64,000 nt of DNA from Ga0077555 sp041397775 (GCA_041397775.1 JAWKWB010000008.1:248001-312000), one strand, 5' to 3'. Positions 43,747-52,457 are shown, counted from the first letter of the stretch. The notes: generated by a model from the letters alone, not told the origin. Made by a program: numbers and translations.

Positions 43747-44118
43747 TTACTTGGGCCGCTTGGCGCCGTACTTGGAGCGGCGCTGCTTACGGGCCGCCAC
43801 ACCCTGGGTGTCGAGCACGCCACGGATGATGTGGTAGCGCACGCCAGGAAGGTCCTTCACGCGACCGCCGCGGATCATGACCACGGAGTGCTCCTGAAGG
43901 TTGTGACCCTCGCCCGGGATGTAGCCGATCACCTCGTAGCCGTTCGTGAGGCGGATCTTGGCGACCTTGCGAAGGGCCGAGTTCGGCTTCTTCGGCGTGG
44001 TCGTGTAGACGCGCGTGCAGACGCCACGCTTCTGGGGGCAAGCCTCCATGTGGCGCGACTTCTCGCGATAAACGCGCTTCTCGCGCGGCTTCCGGATCAG
44101 CTGCTGTATCGTCGGCAT
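43747..44118 (-). CDS. rpsL: 30S ribosomal protein S12
   Basis: S12 monitors codon-anticodon pairing. The 123 residues begin MPTIQQLIRKPREKR; TTPKKPNSALRKVAKIRLTNG and GGRVKDLPGVRYH hold the two lysines altered in streptomycin-resistant mutants, both wild type here. The ATG at 44118 is used; the open frame runs 35 codons further upstream without similarity. It opens the block and has its own probable promoter, since rpoC is 18.8 kb away. Confidence 0.98.
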   Translation of the reverse strand: MPTIQQLIRKPREKRVYREKSRHMEACPQKRGVCTRVYTTTPKKPNSALRKVAKIRLTNGYEVIGYIPGEGHNLQEHSVVMIRGGRVKDLPGVRYHIIRGVLDTQGVAARKQRRSKYGAKRPK

Positions 44119-44573
44119 TCGCCTCGTCCAACCTTTCGCCCACTCGAAAGCGGTGCGCGCCAAACCAAACGAGCCGAGCAGCCAGATTGCGGCGCTCAGC
44201 CCGAAGCACCAGAGGATCGACAACCCGCTTCCGCGAGCCGCTCGATCGTGGTCCGTCGATGTCCTCTGCTTATGAAACGACAGTGTTTAGGGGCGTTCAT
44301 CGGCAAAAACGGATGCCGACAGGCCTACGACCTATCGTGAGAGTGGGCGCAAACTATCCGCGTCGTTGCCAGACGTCAACACCCAGTTGCACGTCGGATC
44401 GAAAAAATATTGGACCAATGCGCGCGGCGCATGTCCCGGCTGGGTGATGCAGCGCCTCGCGCAGGCTTTCGTTGCCGTAGCCGGGCTTGCGCGCGGCATC
44501 GTGCGAATCGGTTGCTGCGCCGGGTCCAGCCTAGCGCTAACGTGGCCGGGGGATGCTGTCAAAGGAGCTGGAA
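44119..44573. other. Divergent intergenic region rpsL / cinA-like
   Basis: 455 bases between rpsL (minus) and the CinA-like gene (plus). No protein-like frame is visible. It contains a probable rpsL promoter (44351-44379) and an AT-rich stretch (44401-44420, including AAAAAATATT), consistent with a regulatory region for a highly expressed operon. Confidence 0.65.
44351..44379 (-). promoter_or_regulatory. Candidate promoter of the rpsL-led operon
   Basis: On the minus strand TTGACG (44374-44379) and TAGTTT (44351-44356) are 17 bases apart, giving a leader of about 225 bases before rpsL. The -35 is strong and the -10 moderate. An own promoter is required here because rpoC ends in a terminator far upstream. 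Confidence 0.4.
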
Positions 44574-45059
44574 ATGCAGACGTTGCTGCCGATTGCCGAA
44601 GAGATCGCGTCGAAACTGAAAATGCGGCGCGAAACGCTTGCAATCGCCGAGTCTTCGGGGGGCGGCCTGATTTCGGCTGCCCTGCTCGCCGTGCCGGGTG
44701 CGTCCGCCTATTTCCTCGGGGGAGCCGTCGTCTATACGCGGCAGGCGCGCGGCGCGCTGATGGGGATCACGGACGGCGAAATGAAAGGGCTGCGGTCGTC
44801 GAGCGAGCCCTATGCCACGCTCCTTGCGCGCACCGCGCGGCACCGGCTGGGTGCGACATGGGGCCTTGCCGAGACGGGGGCCGCGGGCCCATCGGGCAAC
44901 CGCTACGGCGACGCCGCGGGGCATACCTGCATCGCCGTCTCGGGGCCGGTCGAGCGCGTGTTGACGCTGGAGACCGCGAGCGCGGACCGGCTCGCCAACA
45001 TGCGGACCTTCGGCGCGAAGGCGCTGGAGGAGTTCCTCGCCACACTCGCGTCGGCCTGA
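44574..45059 (+). CDS. CinA-family (PncC-like) protein
   Basis: A 161-residue stand-alone version of the CinA C-terminal domain, which in several bacteria is a nicotinamide-nucleotide amidohydrolase in the NAD salvage cycle. Recognisable are LAIAESSGGGLISAALLAVPGASAYF and LAETGAAGPSGNRYG. The family's usual ES-C-TGG is ESSGGG here, and where a catalytic lysine is normally found (Y-x-x-x-A-K) it has YTRQARGAL, an Arg. Activity may therefore differ. The ATG at 44574 has AAAGGAG seven bases ahead. Confidence 0.85.
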   Translation: MQTLLPIAEEIASKLKMRRETLAIAESSGGGLISAALLAVPGASAYFLGGAVVYTRQARGALMGITDGEMKGLRSSSEPYATLLARTARHRLGATWGLAETGAAGPSGNRYGDAAGHTCIAVSGPVERVLTLETASADRLANMRTFGAKALEEFLATLASA

Positions 45060-45153
45060 TGCGCACGGCACGGCGGCGTCCGCCCTGTGGAGGCGGTCCG
45101 CCTGCCGTGCTATCGGTCGCGCAATCGATTGCATGTGAACGAGGAGCCGCCCG

Positions 45154-46779
45154 ATGCGCGAGGACCGCCCAGAGCTGAGGAAATGTCCGGCCAACTACGT
45201 GCCGCTGACGCCAGTGAGCTTTCTCGGCCGCGCCGCGAGCTTCTTTGGCGAACGCACGGCGGTGGTCCACGGCGCGCGGCGCCTCACCTATCGGGATCTC
45301 TATGCGCGCTCGCGGCAACTCGCCCACGCGCTGACCAAGGCAGGCATCCAGCGCGGCGATACCGTTGCGATCGTGGCGCCGAATACTCCGGCAATGCTGG
45401 AGGCACATTACGGCGTGCCGATGATCGGCGCCGTGCTCAACCCGATCAACACGCGGCTCGATGCCGGCGCTATCGCCTTCTGCCTGCAGCACGGCGAGGC
45501 GAAGGTGCTGCTGGCCGACCGCGAGTTCCACGCCACCGTCGCGCCAGCACTCGACCGGCTCGGCGCCAAGCGCCCGATCGTGATCGACATCGCCGATGCC
45601 GAAACGGAGGGCGCACCGGCCTACGGCGGCGTCGAGTACGAGGATTTCATCAGGGACGCCGATCCCCAGTTCGCCTACGCGGGTCCCCGGGACGAGTGGG
45701 ACTCGATCTGCCTGCTCTACACGTCGGGCACGACGGGCAATCCGAAAGGTGCCGTCTACAGCCATCGCGGTGCCCACCTGGGGGCGCTCGCCAACGCGCT
45801 GTCCTTCAAGCTCGACCACGAGAGCCGATATCTGTGGACGCTGCCGATGTTCCACTGCTCGGGCTGGACGTACACCTGGGCGGTGACGGCTGCGGGCGGC
45901 ACGCACGTGTGCCTGAGGCGTGTGGAGCCCAAGCGCATCTTCGACCTGATCGCGGCCGAGAAGGTGACGCACATGTGCGGTGCGCCGATCGTGCTCAACA
46001 TGCTCGTGCATGCGCCGGCCTCCGACAAGAAGGCGCTGCCGACGCGGCCGAAGGTGGCGACGGGCGGCGCGGCGCCCCCGGCCATCGTCATCGAGCGCAT
46101 GGAGGCGATGGGCTTCGAGGTTCTGCACCTCTACGGCACCACGGAAAGCTATGGCCCCTCGACCTATTGCGCGCACAAGAGCGAGTGGGACGCGGGCGAC
46201 CTGACCCAGCGGTACGCGATGATGGCGCGGCAAGGCATTCCCAATGCCCTGATCGAGGACATGATGGTGGCCAATCCCGACACGATGGAGCGGCTACCGC
46301 GCGACGGTGCCTCCATCGGCGAGATGATGCTGCGCGGCAATACGCTGATGAAAGGCTATCTCAAGAACGAGACGGCGACCGCGGAGGCGTTCGCGGGCGG
46401 CTACTACCGGTCGGGCGACCTCGCCGTCTGGCATGACGACGGCTACATGGAGGTCAAGGACCGCTCGAAGGACATCATCATCTCGGGCGGCGAGAACATC
46501 TCCTCGCTCGAAGTGGAGGAGGTGCTCTACCGGCATCCCGAGGTCATGGAGGCGGCAGTGGTGGCCCGGCCCGACGCGAAGTGGGGCGAGAGCCCGTGCG
46601 CGTTCGTGACGCTGAAGCCGGACGCCAAGCCCGTCGCGGCGGACGAGATCATCGCCTACTGCCGCGCGAACATGGCGCACTACAAGATCCCGCGCACGGT
46701 CGTGTTCGGGCCCCTGCCGAAGACCTCGACGGGCAAGATCCAGAAGTTCGTCCTGCGCGACAAGGCGAAGGAAATGTGA
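45154..46779 (+). CDS. Acyl-CoA synthetase (AMP-dependent, ANL family)
   Basis: A 541-residue adenylate-forming enzyme that activates a carboxylic acid to its CoA thioester. Core motifs: LLYTSGTTGNPKGAVYSH (P-loop-like A3), LYGTTESYGPST (A5), YYRSGDLAVWHDDGYMEVKDRSKDII (A7-A8) and the C-terminal PKTSTGKIQKFVLR with the catalytic Lys. Medium- or long-chain specificity cannot be read off. The ATG follows GAGGAG. The AhpD-like selenoprotein candidate starts four bases after its stop, so they form an operon. Confidence 0.94.
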   Translation: MREDRPELRKCPANYVPLTPVSFLGRAASFFGERTAVVHGARRLTYRDLYARSRQLAHALTKAGIQRGDTVAIVAPNTPAMLEAHYGVPMIGAVLNPINTRLDAGAIAFCLQHGEAKVLLADREFHATVAPALDRLGAKRPIVIDIADAETEGAPAYGGVEYEDFIRDADPQFAYAGPRDEWDSICLLYTSGTTGNPKGAVYSHRGAHLGALANALSFKLDHESRYLWTLPMFHCSGWTYTWAVTAAGGTHVCLRRVEPKRIFDLIAAEKVTHMCGAPIVLNMLVHAPASDKKALPTRPKVATGGAAPPAIVIERMEAMGFEVLHLYGTTESYGPSTYCAHKSEWDAGDLTQRYAMMARQGIPNALIEDMMVANPDTMERLPRDGASIGEMMLRGNTLMKGYLKNETATAEAFAGGYYRSGDLAVWHDDGYMEVKDRSKDIIISGGENISSLEVEEVLYRHPEVMEAAVVARPDAKWGESPCAFVTLKPDAKPVAADEIIAYCRANMAHYKIPRTVVFGPLPKTSTGKIQKFVLRDKAKEM

Positions 46780-46783
46780 GGCG

Positions 46784-47899
46784 ATGACCCGGGGCTCCAG
46801 CGTATCGACGACGATTGCAGTCGATGGCGAAGACGTGCCGATCCGTCGGAGCCTTGCCGCCGCGATCGAGGACGCCTGGCGGCGGCTTGCGCGGCCGGGC
46901 ACCTGGTGGAGCGGGTCCGAGCGGCTCGCCATCGCCGCAGAGACGCGCGCGGCAGGGCAGTGCCGCCTGTGCCGGGAGCGCCAGGCCGCGCTCTCCCCGT
47001 ATGCGGTGTCGGGCGTGCACGACGCGGCGACGGATCTGCCTGCAGACGCCGTCGAAGCCATCCATCGCATCCGCACGGATGCCGGCCGCATCACGGAACG
47101 CTTTGTGCGCGAAATCGCGGACGGGCCCCTCGGCGAGGAGCGGTATGTGGAGATCGTCGCCGTCGTGGCGATCACAACGGCGCTCGATACGTTCGACGGC
47201 GTACTGGGGCGTCCGCGACGCCCGCTGCCCGCGCCACAAGCGGGGGAACCGACCCGGCATCGCCCTGCCGGCGCACGGCGGGATCTCGCGTGGGTGGCGA
47301 CGCTTGCGCCCGACATGGTTTCGGCCGGCGATCCCAACCCCTACCCGCTGCATGGCGACAAGAACATCCACCGGGCGGTCAGCCTCGTCCCGCAGGAGGT
47401 GTTCAACTTCTTCGATCTCGACGTGGAACTGTACCTCAAGGATCACGAGATCCGCGATTTCGGGACGGAATACCGCGCCATCACGCATGCCCAGATCGAA
47501 TTGATCGCGGGGCGCGCGTCGGCACTCAACCGATGTTTCTATTGAACCACCAGTCATGCATCACTGCTCCGTGAGAGCGGCCGAGAGACTGGAAGCGGAT
47601 ACGACCTCACCGGCATCACCGAGGGTGGTGCGGCCGCTGCAAGCGTGCCCGCGGGGCTGGAGCTGACCACGCTGGTCGAGGCCGCGCTCGGTGACGACGC
47701 TGCGGCGCTGGAGGACGCGCGGCGTGTCGTCCGGCACGCGGTGGGCGGTGCCGGTCTCGTCGATGCAGCGGCGGCGATCGCGTCGTTCAATGCGGTTGTG
47801 AAGATCGCCGATGGAACGGGCATCCCCATCGAGGACTGGAAGGCGGAGCGCACCAGCGACCTGCGCGCTTCACTCGGGATCGACGACTACCGGGCGTGA
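46784..47899 (+). CDS. AhpD-like (CMD-fold) protein, candidate selenoprotein with in-frame UGA
   Basis: Read with the TGA at 47543-47545 as selenocysteine, this is a 371-residue protein; otherwise it stops at residue 253. The frame continues unchanged after the TGA for 117 residues of ordinary GC-rich coding sequence to TGA at 47899. The C-terminal half resembles the AhpD/carboxymuconolactone decarboxylase fold: AQIELIAGRASALNRCFY-[UGA]-TTSHASLLRESG. The motif C-x-x-U-x-x-x-H has the spacing of the AhpD redox centre C-x-x-C-x-x-x-H, so Sec254 would replace the second Cys. A second C-x2-C (CRLC) is in the N-terminal half. A SECIS-like hairpin follows the UGA. AhpD-like selenoproteins are known from bacterial selenoproteome surveys. 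A base-call error (TGA for TGT, TGC or TGG) is the main alternative. The likely role is peroxide or thiol redox chemistry linked to the adjacent acyl-CoA synthetase (inference). Confidence 0.8.
47543..47545 (+). other. In-frame UGA, candidate selenocysteine codon (Sec254)
   Basis: TGA lies between the codons for Cys-Phe-Tyr and Thr-Thr-Ser-His. The reading frame on both sides belongs to one protein fold. The substitution falls exactly on the position of the AhpD second catalytic cysteine, not on a random residue. Confidence 0.78.
47550..47592 (+). promoter_or_regulatory. SECIS-like RNA hairpin
   Basis: Lower stem CCAGUC (47550-47555)/GACUGG (47587-47592), an internal loop, then upper stem CUGCUC (47564-47569)/GAGCGG (47575-47580) with the five-base loop CGUGA (47570-47574). 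The loop begins 24 bases after the UGA, inside the window known for bacterial SECIS elements, and has a G among its first two bases and a GU pair as in the fdhF loop. Codon third positions are less GC-biased here, as expected under RNA constraint. Confidence 0.65.
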
Positions 47900-48095
47900 T
47901 GCGATCCCACAGCGGCAGGGCGCTGCGGCGTGCTGCCGCCAATTCGCATGGCTGGCGTGTCGATGCACGATGGGTGGCTTGACCAATGTCATCGGCCGGC
48001 GGAGCGATGCGCTCTACCATTCGTGCGAATTCGCTGCTCACCTGCCCGGCCAAACGCAGAGATTGCGCCGGTGGGGGAAAGAAAGGGGGAATGCC

Positions 48096-48302
48096 GTGCT
48101 CAAGATCGCTGCACTCATCTGGCTGGTCCTGGGGACCACGCTGGCCGGCATCGCTGTGATCGTCATCGTCACGATCCCGTCGTTGTTCGACCAGGGCATG
48201 AAGCTCATTCCGATCGCGGCCGGGGCCGGCTTCCTCGTCGCCATGCCGCTGTCGTACTTGGTGGCCAGGAAGATTTCGGCTGGTACCCTGGTGGCTCGGT
48301 GA
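48096..48302 (+). CDS. Small two-helix membrane protein
   Basis: A 68-residue protein with two hydrophobic segments, AALIWLVLGTTLAGIAVIVIV and LIPIAAGAGFLVAMPLSYLVA, joined by a short loop and ending in a basic stretch. Small proteins of this layout are frequent in alphaproteobacteria, but I know no function. GTG at 48096 has the GGGGGA site six bases upstream; the ATG at 48091 is out of frame. It converges on the ThDP enzyme across a bidirectional terminator. Confidence 0.65.
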   Translation: MLKIAALIWLVLGTTLAGIAVIVIVTIPSLFDQGMKLIPIAAGAGFLVAMPLSYLVARKISAGTLVAR

Positions 48303-48394
48303 TAGCCAAGCCAAGGCCAACAGGGACCGGCTCCGCGCACGCCCACGGGGGTCAATCAGTCCTTTCAGGACTTCGATGGAGGGCGTTGGTCGCG

Positions 48395-48428
48395 AAACGG
48401 CCCGGCAACTCCTCGTGCCGGGCCGTTT
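48395..48428. terminator. Bidirectional intrinsic terminator
   Basis: AAACGGCCCGGCA and TGCCGGGCCGTTT form a perfect 13-bp stem with an 8-base loop. The A and T tails on the two flanks make it work for both converging genes: the small membrane protein (plus) and the ThDP enzyme (minus, stop at 48468). Confidence 0.85.
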
Positions 48429-48467
48429 GTCATCCTGGGCCATGCCGCAGCAATGCGCCAGACGCGA

Positions 48468-50099
48468 TCAGCCGATGCGGCTGACCTCGGTCTCCTTGGA
48501 GGTGATGAACTCGAGGAGGGCAGGCTGGCCCTTCTTCGTCGCCTCGATGCCGCGCTTGATGGCGGGGATGATGTCCGCGGTGCGCTCGATGCGCTCGCCG
48601 TAGCCGCCGAAGGCGCGTGCCATGGCCGCATAGTCACCTGAAATGTCGGTCGAACGATACTTCTCGGTCGAGACGGGCATGACCTTCAGTTCGATGGCCA
48701 TCGAGAAATTGTTGAGCAGGATCGAGAGGACGGGAATGCGCTCGCGCACCGCCGTCTCGAAGTCCATGCCGGTGAAGCCGATGGCCGCGTCGCCCCAGAC
48801 GTTGATGCAGAGCTTGTCGGGCTTGGCGAGCTTGGCGCCCATGGCGAAGCCGAGGCCTGCACCGAGCTGGGTGGTCTTGCCCCAGCCGATGTAGGAGAGC
48901 GGTGTCGTCGCCTTCCAGAACGGCGAGAGCTGGTCACGCGGGCTGCCCGCGTCGTGCGTGATGATGGTGTTGTCGATGTCGACGGTGCGCTGGAGATCCC
49001 AGAGGACGCGATAGGGGTTGAGGGGCTCTGCGTCGGAGGTCAGCTTCGGCAGCCATTTGGCGAGCCACGGCTCGTTTTCCGCCTTGATCTCGGCGGCCAC
49101 CTGGGCCGGGTCGCGTGGCGAATGCCCGTGGATCTTGCGCACTTCCTCGAGCAACGCCTGGAGCACGATCCTGGCATCCCCCACGACGCCCAGCGCCACG
49201 GGCACATCCTTGTTGATGTCCGAGGGGTCAAGCGTCGCCTGGATGATGCGGGCGCCAGCGGGCATCTTGACGCCGAAATTCGTTTCGGTGAACGAGCAGC
49301 CGATGCCGAGGATGAGATCCGACTTGTCGAGGAACGTGCGCACGGCCTGGGGAATGGCGAGGCCGCCCGAGCCCAGCGAGAGCGGATGCGTCTCGGGGAA
49401 GGCGCTCTTGCCTTCCAGGCTGGTCGTCACGGGAATGGCGAGCAGCTCGGCCAGCTCCTTGAGCTCGGCCCAGGCCTCGGCCCAGTGGATGCCCTGGCCC
49501 GCGTACAGCACCGGACGCTTGGCCGCGACCAGCATCTGGGCCGCTTCGCGCACCGCCGCCATGTCGGTGCCGGTGCGGATCGGCTGCGGACAGACGTAGC
49601 CGGAGACGTCGCATTCCTCGCCGTAGACGTCGGTCGGGATCTCGACGAGCACGGGACCGCCACGGCCGGACTTCAGCCGCTGGAACGCGCGCCGCATGAT
49701 GTGCGGGATCTCCTTGGCCGAGGTGATGGGCTCGGCCGATTTGGTGATCGAGCGCATGGAGACGGATGCGTTGTAGTTGCGATCCACCCAGGCGAGGCGG
49801 CGGGCATAGCCCTGTGCGAGCACCAGCAGCGGGATGCTCTCGCTCCAGGCTTGCGCGACGCCGCCGTAGGCGTTCTCGGTGCCGGGGCCATGTTGCATGG
49901 CGAAGGCGCCGATCTTCTTGCCGGAGGTAACGCGGCTGATGGCGTCGGCCATGTGCAGGCCGATGCGCTCCTGGCGCACGATGATCGGCCGGATGTCGAC
50001 CATGGCGGCGTGTTCGAGAACGTGATTGACCGGGTAGCCGATCAGCCACTCCACGCCTTCCTTCTTCAGAATGGCCGAAATCGCATCTGCGGTTTTCAT
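48468..50099 (-). CDS. Thiamine-diphosphate-dependent enzyme (acetolactate-synthase-like)
   Basis: A 543-residue member of the ThDP/POX-ALS superfamily with the three usual domains. The N-terminal pyrimidine-binding domain has a conserved Glu-like segment around PIIVRQERIGLHMADA. The central domain follows, and the C-terminal ThDP-binding motif is GDAAIGFTGMDFETAVRERIPVLSILLNN. The acidic catalytic Glu is replaced by a V-R-Q-E arrangement typical of the family. The substrate is not clear: oxalyl-CoA decarboxylase, sulfoacetaldehyde acetyltransferase and benzoylformate decarboxylase are relatives. The ATG at 50099 starts MKTADAISAILKKEGVEWLIGYPVN; the frame extends further without similarity. 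Confidence 0.88.
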   Translation of the reverse strand: MKTADAISAILKKEGVEWLIGYPVNHVLEHAAMVDIRPIIVRQERIGLHMADAISRVTSGKKIGAFAMQHGPGTENAYGGVAQAWSESIPLLVLAQGYARRLAWVDRNYNASVSMRSITKSAEPITSAKEIPHIMRRAFQRLKSGRGGPVLVEIPTDVYGEECDVSGYVCPQPIRTGTDMAAVREAAQMLVAAKRPVLYAGQGIHWAEAWAELKELAELLAIPVTTSLEGKSAFPETHPLSLGSGGLAIPQAVRTFLDKSDLILGIGCSFTETNFGVKMPAGARIIQATLDPSDINKDVPVALGVVGDARIVLQALLEEVRKIHGHSPRDPAQVAAEIKAENEPWLAKWLPKLTSDAEPLNPYRVLWDLQRTVDIDNTIITHDAGSPRDQLSPFWKATTPLSYIGWGKTTQLGAGLGFAMGAKLAKPDKLCINVWGDAAIGFTGMDFETAVRERIPVLSILLNNFSMAIELKVMPVSTEKYRSTDISGDYAAMARAFGGYGERIERTADIIPAIKRGIEATKKGQPALLEFITSKETEVSRIG

Positions 50100-50459
50100 C
50101 TGGGCGCTCCTCCTGGGTGTTTGCCGGCATGCAAGCACGCCCCGCCCGACCCGCCAAGCCCCATGCGCGCCATGAAGCCGTGCGACAGTCACATACGGAA
50201 GGATTTCGTTCGTCAGCGTCCCGACCCCAGAGAGCGCCTAGTGTTCCGGCTCCGACACTTGGTTCCCCGTGCGTCAACCTCTGGACCAAGTGTCGGAGCC
50301 AGAAGGAACACTAGCAACCATATGATTCCAGTGTAGCTTTTGCATCTTACGTTTGGTCATGGTTCCAGCCGCGAGTGGGTACCAAACGTCAGATGCGCTA
50401 CACTAGCCAACGGATGGACGCTAGAGTAGTTTGCCGCGCCTGCGATCGGGAGAAACACG
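50100..50459. other. Divergent intergenic region with a MITE-like repeat
   Basis: 360 bases between the ThDP enzyme and the L,D-transpeptidase. No gene is seen. The main feature is the inverted repeat at 50238-50314. The AT-richer part at 50315-50420 probably holds the promoter of the transpeptidase, but I could not fix a good -35/-10 pair. Confidence 0.6.
50238..50314. repeat. MITE-like inverted repeat with CTAG ends
   Basis: Left arm CTAGTGTTCCGGCTCCGACA and then CTTGG (50238-50262); right arm CCAAGTGTCGGAGCC (50286-50300) and, after a four-base AGAA bulge, GGAACACTAG (50305-50314). All 25 left-arm bases pair. Both termini are CTAG, so the whole is about 77 bases with complementary ends. 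It has no coding capacity. Confidence 0.75.
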
Positions 50460-52457
50460 ATGCTCCGCACCCTGCGTTCGACCACGACGATGTTCGCCTT
50501 GCTGGCGGCAAGCGGCACAATCGCCGCTGCACAAGGTGTGGCGTCGCAATCACCCGGCGATACGGCGCCGCGTGTCACGGCCGAGGCCAGCGCTCCGGTG
50601 GCGCCGGCCGGCGTTGCACCACGCGCCCCTGCCATCGACAACGCCGACCCCGTCCTGAGTATTCCCGCCCTGCCGCCCGCGCTGGCCCCCGTCGTAAACG
50701 CGAATGACGCGAAGCCGGTGCCGGCAACGCCGGGCGCAGGCGCGACATCCCCGGCCATCGCGCCGGCGGGAGCCGCTCCCCCCTCGGCAGCGCCATCGTT
50801 CGCACTCGACATGGGCGCGGCTCTCGCGCGCGTCGGCGATGCGGAGAAATCCGATGCGGATGTGCTCACGGCTTTCTACGGCGAACGCAATGGCGCGCCC
50901 GTCTGGGTCGATGCGAAGGGACGCACACCAGCAGCCACGGCGATGATCGCATTCATGGGCAAGGCCGAGCAGTGGGGCCTGGATCCCGCGAGCTACAGTG
51001 TGCCGCCAGCCACCGGGAGCGATGCGGCGTCGCGGGAACAACTGGCCGCGGACGAAGCTGCCATCTCGATTGCGGCGCTGAAGTATGCCCGTCACGCCAA
51101 AGGCGGCCGCACCGACCCGCTGGCGATCACGAAGTATCTGGATCGCAAGCCTCCGACGATCGACGCCCGGGCGGTCATGGCGCGTCTTGCAGCGGCGAGC
51201 GATCCCGCGGCAGTCCTGCGGGATCAGCACCCCAAACATGCGGCCTTCCAGAAGTTGCGCGAAATGCTCGTGGCGATGCTCGGGGGCGACGGTGAGACCG
51301 CACAGGTGACCATCCCCGATGGCCCGACACTGCGCCCCGGCGAGAAGCACGCCCAAGTGGCCCTGGTGCGGACACGGCTGGGCGTCGCACTGCCGGAAGG
51401 GGCGGATGCGACCGTCTACGACAAGGATCTCGTGGAGGCCGTCCGCAAGCTGCAGACGGAAAAGGGCCTCAATGCCGACGGCATCATCGGGCGCGGCACG
51501 CGCAATGCGATGAATGGCGGCCCGAAGCCGAGCCCGCGCAAGCTGCTGGCAAATCTCGAGCAATGGCGCTGGATGCCCGAAGACCTGGGCAGCCTGTATG
51601 TCTGGGTCAACGTTCCCGAGTACACGCTCCGCGTCGTCAGCAACGGCGAGGTGATCCATACCGAGCGCGTGATCGTGGGCAAGACCAATACGCAGACGCC
51701 GATTTTCTCCCACGCCATGGAGCAGGTGATCTTCCATCCCTTCTGGGGCGTGCCGGATTCGATCAAGCAGAACGAGATCCTGCCCAGCCTGCAGCGCGGC
51801 GGCGGCATGCTCGCCAAGAATGGCCTTCGCATCCAGGCGGGCGGGCGTGACATCGACCCCTACTCCGTCGATTGGACGAAGGCCGACATTCGCCGCTACC
51901 ACGTCTATCAGCCGCCGGGCGCGAGCAATGTGCTGGGTGTGGTGAAGTTCCGCTTCCCCAACCACCACGCCGTCTACATGCACGACACGCCGAGCAAGGG
52001 CCTGTTCCAGTCGACGGTGCGCACGTTCAGCCACGGCTGCATGCGCGTGCGCAACCCGCTGCGCCTCGCCGAAATCCTGCTCGCCGCCGACAAGGGCATG
52101 ACGCCCGATCAGGTGCAGGCTCTCGCGCAGCCCGGCGCCACGCCCAACAACCAGGTGAACCTGACGCAGAAGATCCCGGTTCACATCACCTACTTCACGG
52201 CCAGCGTCGATGCAGAGGGAGAACTGCAGGGCTTCAACGACATCTACGCGCACGACGAGCGGATCACGCTGGCGCTCGCAGGCAAGATGCATCTGATCCA
52301 GCCGGTTCCCGAACCCAAGGGCCCCGCACGCGCCGAACCCATCGCCTCGTTCTCGGAGAACTTCGGGTTCTTCTCCATCTTCGGCGGAGGTGGCGGCGGT
52401 GGTGGAGGGGGCGGCAGCCGGCCGAACTGGGCACCCAGCGCATTCGGCGGCAACTGA
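50460..52457 (+). CDS. L,D-transpeptidase (YcbB/LdtD-like) with C-terminal poly-Gly tail
   Basis: A periplasmic enzyme that makes 3-3 crosslinks in peptidoglycan. The 665 residues comprise a signal peptide (MLRTLRSTTTMFALLAASGTIAA), an Ala/Pro-rich linker of about 90 residues, a helical domain, a peptidoglycan-binding domain (AVRKLQTEKGLNADGIIGRGT, about residues 320-350) and the catalytic YkuD domain with SHGCMRVRNP (Cys about 527). The product ends in a run of ten Gly followed by SRPNWAPSAFGGN. It is next to a DUF882 peptidase gene, suggesting a cell-wall pair. Confidence 0.92.
   Translation: MLRTLRSTTTMFALLAASGTIAAAQGVASQSPGDTAPRVTAEASAPVAPAGVAPRAPAIDNADPVLSIPALPPALAPVVNANDAKPVPATPGAGATSPAIAPAGAAPPSAAPSFALDMGAALARVGDAEKSDADVLTAFYGERNGAPVWVDAKGRTPAATAMIAFMGKAEQWGLDPASYSVPPATGSDAASREQLAADEAAISIAALKYARHAKGGRTDPLAITKYLDRKPPTIDARAVMARLAAASDPAAVLRDQHPKHAAFQKLREMLVAMLGGDGETAQVTIPDGPTLRPGEKHAQVALVRTRLGVALPEGADATVYDKDLVEAVRKLQTEKGLNADGIIGRGTRNAMNGGPKPSPRKLLANLEQWRWMPEDLGSLYVWVNVPEYTLRVVSNGEVIHTERVIVGKTNTQTPIFSHAMEQVIFHPFWGVPDSIKQNEILPSLQRGGGMLAKNGLRIQAGGRDIDPYSVDWTKADIRRYHVYQPPGASNVLGVVKFRFPNHHAVYMHDTPSKGLFQSTVRTFSHGCMRVRNPLRLAEILLAADKGMTPDQVQALAQPGATPNNQVNLTQKIPVHITYFTASVDAEGELQGFNDIYAHDERITLALAGKMHLIQPVPEPKGPARAEPIASFSENFGFFSIFGGGGGGGGGGGSRPNWAPSAFGGN

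Noticed and set aside
44101..44223. N-terminal extension of rpsL
   Set aside because: The frame is open 35 codons upstream, but S12 starts universally at MPTIQQL and the extra part is hydrophobic and not conserved.
44119..44573. tRNA gene (for example tRNA-Trp or tRNA-Thr near tuf or rpoC)
   Set aside because: I found no cloverleaf with a TTC-type T-arm and CCA-proximal pairing in the rpsL or rpoC flanks.
47645..47899. Separate 84-residue gene starting at GTG 47645
   Set aside because: It is in the same frame as the AhpD-like gene, directly continues the CMD-type domain after the TGA and lacks a good ribosome site; it is better read as the second part of the selenoprotein candidate.
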